Shown in pieces: positions 25,200 through 31,720 of a DNA stretch of 64,000 bases. Below the pieces are notes generated by a model that ran no database searches, had not been told where the DNA came from, and saw only the letters and a list, made by a program, of their open reading frames with translations. Origin of the DNA: a virus; IMG/VR virus record IMGVR_UViG_3300023106_000010, positions 22,911 to 86,910 of that record, one strand, 5' to 3'. How positions within the stretch are numbered: the first letter of the stretch is position 1; every line of letters begins with the position of its first letter. The position numbers and the translations under genes are program-made.

Positions 25200-25276
25200 T
25201 GGAACCACCGGAGGAAATCGAATCCCCTTAAAGTCCGTGTAGAAAACGGATGCATAGTCCAGTCTGCCACGGTGGT
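25200..25276 (-). tRNA. tRNA-Arg(UCU)
   Basis: 77 bases read on the minus strand. Perfect 7-bp acceptor stem ACCACCG/CGGTGGT, D arm with GCA/TGC and GG in the loop, 5-bp anticodon stem TCCGT/ACGGA closing the loop TTTCTAC with anticodon TCT, T arm GGGGA/TCCTC with loop TTCGATT, discriminator T and encoded CCA. UCU reads AGA/AGG codons, rare in many Gram-negative hosts; AGA is used in this genome. Transcribed from the promoter at 25368-25396 together with SSB. Confidence 0.93.
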
Positions 25277-25367
25277 ATTGTTAGTGCCTCTATGTGACCA
25301 AGAGGACTTTACCGGAGACTTGTCACGGCTTCGTAAGGCATCGCCCATACTACGTCACAGAACAGTT

Positions 25368-25396
25368 ATTATACAGATTCTTCTAACAATTGTCAA
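25368..25396 (-). promoter_or_regulatory. Consensus sigma70 promoter for tRNA-Arg and SSB
   Basis: TTGACA (25391-25396), 17 bases, TATAAT (25368-25373) on the minus strand. Both hexamers perfect. Spacer starts ATTGTTAGAAG, close to the shared spacer of other promoters here. A leader of about 85 bases precedes the tRNA. Confidence 0.92.
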
Positions 25397-25399
25397 GCT

Positions 25400-25477
25400 T
25401 TATTTATTCTCAGTAATCGCATACAGAACAATTGCAATTAGCCCAAGCCACATAAGTGTTTCGACAATGATGTTCAT
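25400..25477 (-). CDS. 25-residue membrane micropeptide
   Basis: Start ATG overlaps the stop of the preceding gene (TAATG) and GGAG lies upstream. The peptide is one hydrophobic helix (TLMWLGLIAIVLYAI) with a polar end. Its 3' end touches the -35 of the tRNA/SSB promoter. Short but with good translation signals. Confidence 0.6.
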   Translation of the reverse strand: MNIIVETLMWLGLIAIVLYAITENK

Positions 25478-25719
25478 TAGTTCTTCTCCACAGTGATGAT
25501 ACTAAAACCTCTGTCCTTCAGAATCTTACGAGCATTGCGCAAGGACTCAGCGAATTCTTCAGCTTGCTCTTTTGTCAGGAAGAACTCTGACTCGTCTTGT
25601 AAATCTGCCAAGCTGCTAAGTTTCCTTGCACTGACCCAATTCACTCGATAAGAGTCAAAGACAACAATCTCTTTAGTGTTGTTAGTCTCTGGCACAGCTT
25701 TCTTTTTAAAGAAGATCAT
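25477..25719 (-). CDS. Small basic/acidic protein, unknown
   Basis: 80 residues. Starts at ATG one base past the stop of the upstream gene. KKK-rich N-terminus, helical C-terminal part (TKEQAEEFAESLRNARKIL). No family recognised; member of the dense small-gene operon ending before the tRNA promoter. Confidence 0.7.
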   Translation of the reverse strand: MIFFKKKAVPETNNTKEIVVFDSYRVNWVSARKLSSLADLQDESEFFLTKEQAEEFAESLRNARKILKDRGFSIITVEKN

Positions 25720-25929
25720 TTAGTCTCCCTTGCTGAACCAGCGTCGGATAACATATTGTCGTCCCAAGCTGATGAATGTGTAGATAATACCAATAATGAT
25801 GTTGTCATGAATTGACACGTTATACCCAAACATAGGGAACACAACAATATTAGCAATGAAGTTAATGCTGTAGCCAACAGCAATGTTAATCCAAGCCTCT
25901 TGCCAACTACGCTTCTTACTTTGTGCCAT
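25720..25929 (-). CDS. DUF7220-like small membrane protein
   Basis: 69 residues. MAQSKKRSWQEAWINIAVGY followed by two hydrophobic segments (INFIANIVVFPMFGY and NIIIGIIYTFISL) and a basic end RQYVIRRWF. This matches a small-membrane-protein family found in many phages and prophages (SK...EA..N...G....F......FP.FG). Inner membrane location expected; function unknown. Overlaps the MazZ-like gene by 14 bases. Confidence 0.75.
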   Translation of the reverse strand: MAQSKKRSWQEAWINIAVGYSINFIANIVVFPMFGYNVSIHDNIIIGIIYTFISLGRQYVIRRWFSKGD

Positions 25930-26374
25930 CTTGGTCTTTCAGGTAGTAGTGCTTTGGTTGCTTGTCAGAATGTAGTTCGTGCAAACTTTTCACAATCGGT
26001 GAGAGCTTTGCAATCTCTTCTTGATAGCCTTTAAACTGTGGTCGGTCATCTACGAGAGTTCCAGCAGCACGAGCACACAACAGGATATCAACATTTGCCA
26101 GAATAGCGCCAAAGTGAGGCACACCATCAGCGCTGTCAACTTCCTCGCCGCTCATCCACTTGTCAAGATGTCGTCGGATAGCGTCAACGTAGATAGAAGC
26201 GATTACAGGCGTTGCTACAAAATTGGACAGACCGTACTTCAGCTTACCGTTCAGCTTGCCCAATGAGCCGTACGCTGTGCCTAATGGGCTGAACAGCGAC
26301 AAAGGAATACTTGACTGCCCATGGATTTGTTTAGGATTAGTTTTAGATGTGTCTTCAACCAGTTTTCCACCCAT
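25916..26374 (-). CDS. MazZ-like dATP/dGTP diphosphohydrolase (DUF5664)
   Basis: 152 residues from the ATG at 26374 (GGAG nine bases upstream). DUF5664 signature: NPKQIHGQSSIPLSLF near the N-terminus, LKYGLSNFVATPV, IYVDAIRRHLDKWMSGEEVD and VPHFGAILANVDILL, ending the domain with VDDRP. Family members convert dGTP or dATP to the monophosphate; in diaminopurine phages they feed PurZ. No PurZ or DatZ is seen in this window, so here pool control is more likely. The second such enzyme beside the MazG-like gene. Confidence 0.85.
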   Translation of the reverse strand: MGGKLVEDTSKTNPKQIHGQSSIPLSLFSPLGTAYGSLGKLNGKLKYGLSNFVATPVIASIYVDAIRRHLDKWMSGEEVDSADGVPHFGAILANVDILLCARAAGTLVDDRPQFKGYQEEIAKLSPIVKSLHELHSDKQPKHYYLKDQDGTK

Positions 26375-26378
26375 ATAA

Positions 26379-26636
26379 TCAATCTCCCTTGAAAGGCTTG
26401 TACAAAGTGTTACGAGTCTCAAACTCACCAGTTTCTTCGTCAAATGCCACAATAGCACTCGTGTAGACAACTGGAAAGTCGTTCAAATATGCCGCAGGAT
26501 GATCCACAGTAGTAATTGTCACGCTCTTGCCAATTTCAAAATCGTTCCACCTAGCAGTGTAATGCACAACAGGCTTCACACGTTCTTTGTTCGTTGTCAC
26601 ATCTGAGTAGTAAGCTAGTTCATTATTGTATTCCAC
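26379..26636 (-). CDS. Small protein, unknown
   Basis: 85 residues; GTG start at 26636 with AAGGAG seven bases upstream. Beta-rich composition (VHYTARWNDFEIGKSVTITTV), acidic (FDEETGEFET). First gene after the promoter at 26680-26706. Confidence 0.75.
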   Translation of the reverse strand: MEYNNELAYYSDVTTNKERVKPVVHYTARWNDFEIGKSVTITTVDHPAAYLNDFPVVYTSAIVAFDEETGEFETRNTLYKPFKGD

Positions 26637-26679
26637 TTGATTCTCCTTAAATTAAGCTCTCCTGAGCTAATGTGAACAT

Positions 26680-26706
26680 CTTATAGACAATTCTTACTGC
26701 TGTCAA
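26680..26706 (-). promoter_or_regulatory. Promoter for DUF5664 operon
   Basis: TTGACA (26701-26706) and TATAAG (26680-26685) on the minus strand with a short spacing of 15 bases. The leader then has AGCTCAGGAGAGCT, a near-palindrome, before the ribosome binding site. Confidence 0.65.
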
Positions 26707-26714
26707 GACAATTC

Positions 26715-27068
26715 TCAATCAATGCCAATTTCCTTGCACATCCAATCCAAACTCTTCAGAACGCCCCTTCGTTGTGTGTAGATGTCGTGCGAGGAGAAGT
26801 GAGAAATTCCTTGCTCGTTTAGCCAGTCCAGCAAAGTAAAGGCACGATATTCTCGTATCTCGTAAGCTTCATCTTCACAAGGAAGCATAACACACTTTGG
26901 TAAACGTGCAGGAACTTTGTAGGCTTTGGGAAGCTTGATTCGTATCTTTGCACGTTCTCCCCTGTTGTCGGTACGAGGAGGTTCATTCACAAGAAGGTCA
27001 ATACAGATTTGTACAATTGGTAACCAAGGAGCTTTCTTGGGGATTGTCCATGTTTTAGGTTTTGTCAT
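26715..27068 (-). CDS. Basic protein, unknown
   Basis: 117 residues. Pro/Lys-rich N-terminus (TKPKTWTIPKKAPWLP), Lys/Arg-rich middle (RAKIRIKLPKAYKVPARLP), C-terminal FTLLDWLNEQGISHFSSHDIYTQRRG that looks helical and possibly nucleic-acid binding. No family recognised. Overlaps the gene at 27055 by 14 bases. Confidence 0.7.
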   Translation of the reverse strand: MTKPKTWTIPKKAPWLPIVQICIDLLVNEPPRTDNRGERAKIRIKLPKAYKVPARLPKCVMLPCEDEAYEIREYRAFTLLDWLNEQGISHFSSHDIYTQRRGVLKSLDWMCKEIGID

Positions 27069-27192
27069 AGGCTGTAAGTTTTGCTGTCAAGTCTGCTAAC
27101 CTAGAATAATATTCCCTGTCATCAATTTTCTCAGCTTCCCACAAATCTGTCAATACTGATATAGCATCCCTGTAATCTTGGTAGTGCATCAT
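27055..27192 (-). CDS. Small W/EY-motif helical protein, copy 1
   Basis: 45 residues; ATG-ATG start after GGAG. Sequence pattern Y..Y..A...L..LWEAEKIDDREYYSRLADL closely resembles the products at 27541 and, more weakly, 27189: one helix, a Trp, an acidic turn (I/Y)(D/S)D(R/K)EY and a second helix. Overlaps both neighbours. Unknown role. Confidence 0.65.
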   Translation of the reverse strand: MMHYQDYRDAISVLTDLWEAEKIDDREYYSRLADLTAKLTAYDKT

Positions 27193-27329
27193 TGTTTGCT
27201 CTCCTTCTCTGCAAGCCATTGCTCATGCAAAGCGTCTAGTTCGTTTTCCAATTCATCCTCAGTCATGTCATATGTGCGATAGATTTCTAGGAGTTCTTTT
27301 TCTCGTGTGTTGTATTCTTCAAGAGTCAT
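27189..27329 (-). CDS. Small acidic helical protein, copy 2
   Basis: 46 residues; ATG after GGAGGAGG. Two acidic helices (TLEEYNTREKELLEIYRTY and TEDELENELDALHEQWLAEKE). Shares the two-helix plan and the acidic connecting turn with 27055 and 27541. Overlaps its neighbours by 4 bases each. Confidence 0.65.
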   Translation of the reverse strand: MTLEEYNTREKELLEIYRTYDMTEDELENELDALHEQWLAEKESKQ

Positions 27330-27544
27330 TGTTCCTCCTCCACCAATTTAACATCACTCAAATCTTCTGGCAGATAAGCTACATCATCCATCCAGTCATA
27401 ATCTGGTTCAGGACACTCTACAAAATATCCAAGTTGCTTCAGAAGTTCTCTCGGATTGATTCGATGGTCTTGTACGACAAGCTTACCATCAATGTAGATG
27501 CCTATCCAATCGTCTCCGTTGTCGATGATAGTTGCTGTTTTCAT
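27326..27544 (-). CDS. Small acidic protein, unknown
   Basis: 72 residues from the ATG at 27544 with GGAAG upstream. Beta-hairpin-like start (TATIIDNGDDWIGIYIDGKLVVQDH), then a helix and an acidic C-terminus (DVKLVEEEQ). Not recognised; coupled by ATGA overlaps to both neighbours. Confidence 0.7.
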   Translation of the reverse strand: MKTATIIDNGDDWIGIYIDGKLVVQDHRINPRELLKQLGYFVECPEPDYDWMDDVAYLPEDLSDVKLVEEEQ

Positions 27545-27666
27545 TGTTCTTCCCAATACATTTCCAACTGTCGTAGTTTTTCTCTGTATTCTTTGTCAGA
27601 ATACTCATCAGCAGCCCACTTTTCATATAGGTGTTTTAGCTGCCATTCATAGTCGTCTCTTGTCAT
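27541..27666 (-). CDS. Small W/EY-motif helical protein, copy 3
   Basis: 41 residues. Pattern YEWQLKHLYEKWAADEYSDKEYREKLRQLE has the same order of Tyr, Trp, SDKEY and Leu as the product at 27055. ATGA-type overlaps on both sides. Confidence 0.65.
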   Translation of the reverse strand: MTRDDYEWQLKHLYEKWAADEYSDKEYREKLRQLEMYWEEQ

Positions 27667-27803
27667 TGTTCAGTTTCCTCTTGTTGTGTTCGCCTTGCGG
27701 CTGTGAGAAAGGCTTTTGGAATTCGCTGCCATTTATCGCCGTTGTGTACGTAATCACTCTCAGAGCTTTGCTTACAGCAAAATTGCTTTGTGTTTGTAGC
27801 CAT
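27663..27803 (-). CDS. Small basic protein, unknown
   Basis: 46 residues from the ATG at 27803, inside the 3' end of the upstream gene. Contains CC and many Lys, Gln, Thr; a YVHNGDKWQRIPKAF stretch. The ribosome binding site is weak (GAAGAA) and translation probably depends on coupling. Confidence 0.5.
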   Translation of the reverse strand: MATNTKQFCCKQSSESDYVHNGDKWQRIPKAFLTAARRTQQEETEQ

Positions 27804-27984
27804 TTTCTTCTGCGTCCTCTTCATCGTTTGCATAACCCTCACTTGGATCATCTCCGAAATAAATTATCGAAGGTGATTGTACTTTCTCTGGAGATTGTCC
27901 GTGGTCGCAGTAACCGTAGACGGACAGTTCCAGTTCTGCTTTGGATAGCAGCTTCAGTTGTGCTAGTAGTTCTTTTGCTTTCAT
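27772..27984 (-). CDS. Small acidic protein, unknown
   Basis: 70 residues. ATG overlaps the HNH stop (ATGA), AAGG upstream. N-terminal helix (AKELLAQLKLLSKAELEL) followed by VYGYCDHGQSPEKVQ and an acidic segment. The helix-YGYCDHGQ form occurs in other phage small proteins, role unknown. Confidence 0.65.
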   Translation of the reverse strand: MKAKELLAQLKLLSKAELELSVYGYCDHGQSPEKVQSPSIIYFGDDPSEGYANDEEDAEENGYKHKAILL

Positions 27985-28751
27985 GTTCCGTGCCTTTCAG
28001 TGTATCCCGCTCCAAGAGCGTTAAGTTCTTCAATCATTTTCTTACGGTGTTCACAAGCCATTTCAAACGCTATTGCATCACCTAATTTAGCAACAGGGAA
28101 GCATTTACATGATTCTGTATTATCGATGTTTCTCCAAACCGCAACATAATAATAGTAAGGATCACCTTTTCTATCTGTATTGGTTTGATACTTTACACCA
28201 GACACTCCTGTTGAATTGTTAATATTCTTCTTTGCGTTTCTGGCATTAATTACTCTTGGTACAAGTCTAAGATTCTCAATTTTATTGTTTGTTCCATCTC
28301 CATCGATATGGTCAATAAACAAATCAGAATCAATTTCTCCATGAAATAAAACCCACACCACACGGTGAGCACTGCTCTTTAAACCATCAATATTAATCTT
28401 CCAATATCCTCCGTGACAACTTCCAACCACATCTCCGGGATAACATTGCACCTTTAAATTATCCTTACCAGAGTATCGAAACACTTTCCATCTCAGACCA
28501 CTAGGACTTGTTTCGTCATACTCTACAATTTCTGACAAATGATTATACTTAACATTCTCCCTACGGATATTCACTTCTGGGTTAACGAACTGACCCTTTC
28601 TTAGTTTTCCACCCGTAGTCTGTACTTCTGTTGAAAAGTTATCAAAAACTATAGTGATATCGGAATACAGATTGTATTTTGTTACAGTACACCAACCACA
28701 ATTATTTGACAGAAATCTATCACCTACTTTAATATTTGGTTTCATGCTCAT
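27981..28751 (-). CDS. HNH homing endonuclease with AP2-like domain
   Basis: 256 residues. A unique N-terminal 70 residues (KVGDRFLSNNCGWCTVTKY) precede the same layout as the gene at 13420: LRWKVFR...GDVVGS, AHRVVWVLFHGEID, IDHIDGDGTNNKIENLR (HNH core), then TGVSGVKYQTN...YYYVAVWR of the AP2-like domain and a C-terminal LGAGYTE.HG. Follows the small gene at 28748 in an operon behind a promoter with a LexA-type site. Confidence 0.87.
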   Translation of the reverse strand: MSMKPNIKVGDRFLSNNCGWCTVTKYNLYSDITIVFDNFSTEVQTTGGKLRKGQFVNPEVNIRRENVKYNHLSEIVEYDETSPSGLRWKVFRYSGKDNLKVQCYPGDVVGSCHGGYWKINIDGLKSSAHRVVWVLFHGEIDSDLFIDHIDGDGTNNKIENLRLVPRVINARNAKKNINNSTGVSGVKYQTNTDRKGDPYYYYVAVWRNIDNTESCKCFPVAKLGDAIAFEMACEHRKKMIEELNALGAGYTERHGT

Positions 28752-28936
28752 TCAAATGACTCCAATTTCTTCAGAAGTCGAATCTTGGCTGCACGTTTAC
28801 GAGCTTCAATAATCTTTTCTACAATTTCTGTGTGACCTTTGTTTTTATGATAGGTCAACATTTGACTTACAGACTGACTTGTGACAGTTAACACATGTTC
28901 AACAACTTCTTCTACACTTGCTTCTGAATATTTCAT
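28748..28936 (-). CDS. Small helical protein of a homing cassette, copy A
   Basis: 62 residues from ATG 28936. Pattern VEHVL......V....YHKNKGHTEIVEKIIEARKRAAKIRLLKKLE resembles the product at 51598 (YHKSKGNFYVVERIDKARMVLKQQRVMLQLE). Both precede a homing-nuclease gene by an ATGA overlap and follow a LexA-box promoter. Basic C-terminal helix could bind nucleic acid. Confidence 0.7.
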   Translation of the reverse strand: MKYSEASVEEVVEHVLTVTSQSVSQMLTYHKNKGHTEIVEKIIEARKRAAKIRLLKKLESFE

Positions 28937-28961
28937 GGACAATATCTCTGGTTAAAGAAAC

Positions 28962-28990
28962 ATTATACCATGAACTATATGATTTGTCAA
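28962..28990 (-). promoter_or_regulatory. Consensus sigma70 promoter (cassette A)
   Basis: TTGACA (28985-28990), 17 bases, TATAAT (28962-28967), both perfect. A LexA-type site lies one base upstream of the -35. Confidence 0.92.
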
Positions 28991-28991
28991 G

Positions 28992-29007
28992 CTGTTTATT
29001 TATACAG
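28992..29007 (-). promoter_or_regulatory. LexA-type operator (SOS box) 1
   Basis: CTGTATAAATAAACAG on the minus strand, preceded by TA. It fits CTGT-N8-ACAG with an AT-rich centre, the LexA operator of gamma/betaproteobacteria. It overlaps the DNA polymerase stop codon (29000-29002) and ends one base from the -35 of the next promoter. Confidence 0.75.
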
Positions 29008-31072
29008 TAGTCAGAACTAACTTCTCAGCTTCGGCTACGTAGTAGTCATAATCAATGTCACCAACAAAGTCTTCAATGTTATTACAAGTCTTTACCATGT
29101 ATTCAATGTCGATGCCAAAGCGGCGTTCCTCACCACCTTCTTCAGTTGGAGGCATGATCTTCACAAGCTTTCCACCAGTCTTGCATGGATAGTAGCGGCA
29201 AATGTTCTGTTGAAGTGTCTCATTTTCTTCCGCATCAATAATCACCAAACGACTACTGCGCGGAACCTTCGTTCGCAACATGAAGTCAAACTTCTCTTTG
29301 TGAGCCATAATAAATTCACGCACATCCGTTCCAAACAGCATCTTCGCTTCTGCTGCCATTGGAATGACCAGTGAAGAGTGGTTCTTGTGCCAACCTAAAT
29401 CTTTGTACTCGTAAGCACCTTTGTTCTTCAGCTTACCATTTGTGTAGTGCGCAATATAATTATTCACGTCTCGGATATACATTGCTTTGTACTCAGCATA
29501 CTCCAAATCAAGCTTAACCTGTTTCTGCCAGTCTGCACAAATCTGATTGTATTGCTCACGAGAAGTACGTTTCATCTTCACAGTGATGCCATCGGTGTTG
29601 ACTTGAATAATCTGCAAACCTTCAATGTCCATCAATTTCTCGGCTAACAGGCACAATGAAAGCTGACCATTGATCGTGATCTTCATAGTGTATGCAGAGT
29701 CGTAGAACACACTAAACTGATTGTTGCTATCGCCGTACACACCGTTCAGAGCTAGCTTCAGCATTGCATTCTCAGCAGATGCCTTTGGATAGCTTTTACG
29801 CTGTTCATAAACGTCCTTGTAAATCTCACAGAACTTCTTGCTCAAGTGTTCTGGATAGACATTGTTGCTGATAGCAATGTTTGGATACATTGAGGAAACG
29901 TCAGCATCAATTACTTCGTGCTCATCATCCTCTCGTACAATGGTTGTGGACAAGCTACCATGAATCCCACCTACACCGAAGTCAAAGCGGAAACCATTAA
30001 TAACTACGTTCAGAGTTTCGGCAATCTTCCACTTGAAATAATATGAGTGCTGGAATTCGCCTTTCTTCTTTGCTTTCAGTTGAACCTTGTCAACCCAGCC
30101 ACATGGATGTTCTCGTTTGAATTCATCATACTGAGCACGAGTCGGTTCACCTGTCTTACACTTCTCTTTCTTGACAATCATCTCAGCGTATAGTGCAACG
30201 TCACCAAGTTTGTGTTCTTCGATATCTGTGAATACACCTTTGGTTTCTTTGATAACCTGCTTAGCCAACCATTGATGAACTGCGATAAACTCAGGGCGTT
30301 TGAAGTCGTAATAATCAAACAAACAATCTCGAATCTTGATATACGGACGAATAGTTTGAATCAATTTCTTCTGACGACCAACCATCTTGTGTGTTTTGAT
30401 ACCAGCTTCTTGTAATCGCATCGTGAAGAAGTCTTTGCCGATCTTCGTATCATTGTGATTCATGAAGTCTCGGTTATACTTCTCCGTCAGTTGAGTTCGG
30501 AAGTCCACCATCGGCTTGCTATGATGATAGAAGTTGTTTGTACAATAAACGTCATGTCCATTGTACTTCACAAGCACATCAATCTGTTCGTGTGACAACT
30601 CCATACCAACAGGAAAAGGCAAATCCTCAATGTTAGGTTCACGCATATTAAACTCAAGCATCTTTAGACTTGTCATCTTCGCTTTGTTGTCGAAGTGATG
30701 AATCTTGAACAGATCAACCTGCTTCACATATTCTTCTTCAGCAGGAACAGTGTGTGCAAACCCGCCCTCTTTGACAGACGCAATTTGTTCCATTGCCCAA
30801 CCATAAATCATTCGTGCGAGTTCTTCACCGTCTTTAGGAAGACGATTGCGATTCTCAATGATCTTGTGTAATACAGGGTAATCAAATCCTTTATTGTTGA
30901 ATCCTACCATTCGATCACCCTGCTTCTTGAGATAATCTACACAAGCAAGTACCCGATGGATTTCGTTCTTACGACCACTTACTTCAAAGGTGTTAGGAAA
31001 CTTTCCATCTGTACGAACAATACAGAAAGTAAAGCAGTTAGGGTAAGTCTCGCAGTCAAACGTCCAATCCAT
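29000..31072 (-). CDS. Family B DNA polymerase
   Basis: 690 residues. Proofreading domain: ExoI D6-C-E8 (TFDCETYP), ExoII GFNNKGFD with D64, ExoIII Y170-NGH-D174. Polymerase domain: motif A D391-VSSMYPN, motif B K439-LALNGVYG, motif C VNTDGITV with D494. In motif C the first acidic residue of the usual DTD is Asn492, a variant seen in some phage polymerases. Shorter than most family B enzymes. Its start overlaps the HNH-like gene by 17 bases, so both share the promoter at 31673. Replicative polymerase of the phage. Confidence 0.95.
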   Translation of the reverse strand: MDWTFDCETYPNCFTFCIVRTDGKFPNTFEVSGRKNEIHRVLACVDYLKKQGDRMVGFNNKGFDYPVLHKIIENRNRLPKDGEELARMIYGWAMEQIASVKEGGFAHTVPAEEEYVKQVDLFKIHHFDNKAKMTSLKMLEFNMREPNIEDLPFPVGMELSHEQIDVLVKYNGHDVYCTNNFYHHSKPMVDFRTQLTEKYNRDFMNHNDTKIGKDFFTMRLQEAGIKTHKMVGRQKKLIQTIRPYIKIRDCLFDYYDFKRPEFIAVHQWLAKQVIKETKGVFTDIEEHKLGDVALYAEMIVKKEKCKTGEPTRAQYDEFKREHPCGWVDKVQLKAKKKGEFQHSYYFKWKIAETLNVVINGFRFDFGVGGIHGSLSTTIVREDDEHEVIDADVSSMYPNIAISNNVYPEHLSKKFCEIYKDVYEQRKSYPKASAENAMLKLALNGVYGDSNNQFSVFYDSAYTMKITINGQLSLCLLAEKLMDIEGLQIIQVNTDGITVKMKRTSREQYNQICADWQKQVKLDLEYAEYKAMYIRDVNNYIAHYTNGKLKNKGAYEYKDLGWHKNHSSLVIPMAAEAKMLFGTDVREFIMAHKEKFDFMLRTKVPRSSRLVIIDAEENETLQQNICRYYPCKTGGKLVKIMPPTEEGGEERRFGIDIEYMVKTCNNIEDFVGDIDYDYYVAEAEKLVLTTV

Positions 31073-31643
31073 GTTTCAGACCTTCCACAACACGGATACA
31101 AACATCAAGGATTTCTTCATCATTCATTTCTCCGCGTAATAAATTCACTTGCCAAATAACAACTCGTGTATTCTCTTTAGTATATCCTTTTGAAGAGTCT
31201 CGTCTGTCGATACTTGGTGCAAAAGGATTCTTTTCATATTTTGGATGCTGTGACAAGTCAAATGGTAGATGTGTTATTTCACAGAACCCGGATTTGAGTT
31301 TATCTTCGATCCAATTAACAGTAAGATCAAATTCTTCGTATTTTACTGCTCTGCGTGTAGCACTTTTGTAAAGTGTTTTTGCTCTACCACTGATACTTTT
31401 GTAGAAATCAGCGCTTCTCTTTTGGGAAGCTTCTTTGACTTCAGGGTTTTCTTGTCGTTTCTTCTCTCGTTCTTGTCGTTTGTGTTTGTATTCAGGATTA
31501 TCAGAATATCTTTTTCTATTATACTCTAACACACACGCCTTACAAACCGAATTTCTTCGATGATTTCCATCTTCAGATTTTTCGACAACGTAGAAATCTT
31601 CTTCATTTTTCTCTGTATTACACTTGCTGCAAACTTTACTCAT
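31056..31643 (-). CDS. HNH-like nuclease with N-terminal zinc finger
   Basis: 195 residues. N-terminal KVCSKCNTEK...VCKACVLEY is a CxxC...CxxC zinc finger; a highly basic helix follows (HKRQEREKKRQEN). The C-terminal part has CEITHLPFD and SIDRRDSSKGYTKENTRVV, the pattern of phage HNH-like endonucleases (SxDRxxSxxGYxxxN). Overlaps the polymerase gene and is first behind an SOS-type promoter; probably a mobile nuclease sitting next to pol. Confidence 0.8.
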   Translation of the reverse strand: MSKVCSKCNTEKNEEDFYVVEKSEDGNHRRNSVCKACVLEYNRKRYSDNPEYKHKRQEREKKRQENPEVKEASQKRSADFYKSISGRAKTLYKSATRRAVKYEEFDLTVNWIEDKLKSGFCEITHLPFDLSQHPKYEKNPFAPSIDRRDSSKGYTKENTRVVIWQVNLLRGEMNDEEILDVCIRVVEGLKHGLDV

Positions 31644-31672
31644 AACACACCTTCTATGACGTTGAAAGCAGT

Positions 31673-31700
31673 ATTATATCATAAAGTTGCAGCCTGTCAA
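31673..31700 (-). promoter_or_regulatory. Consensus sigma70 promoter for HNH-like gene and DNA polymerase
   Basis: TTGACA (31695-31700), 16 bases, TATAAT (31673-31678) on the minus strand. A LexA-type site lies two bases upstream of the -35. Confidence 0.9.
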
Positions 31701-31702
31701 GA

Positions 31703-31718
31703 CTGTACGGATATACAG
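31703..31718 (-). promoter_or_regulatory. LexA-type operator (SOS box) 2
   Basis: CTGTATATCCGTACAG with flanking TA and TC; the arms ACTGTA/TACAGT are a perfect 6-bp dyad. It lies just after the primase-helicase stop and two bases from the -35. Confidence 0.8.
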
Positions 31719-31720
31719 TA

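Noticed and set aside
25277-25360. Possible second tRNA between promoter and tRNA-Arg
   Set aside because: A CCTCT/AGAGG stem is present but no T loop, acceptor stem or CCA can be fitted.
24075-25496. 473-codon open frame on the plus strand
   Set aside because: It runs antisense across the SSB-like gene, its promoter and the tRNA, has no ribosome binding site and no recognisable motif.
19046-26374. Z-genome (diaminopurine) phage because of MazZ-like gene
   Set aside because: No PurZ or DatZ in the window and the polymerase is family B; the evidence is insufficient, although the genes could lie outside.
31703-31718. Dyad after the primase-helicase gene as a terminator
   Set aside because: No T run follows in the direction of transcription; CTGT-N8-ACAG next to a -35 fits an operator better.
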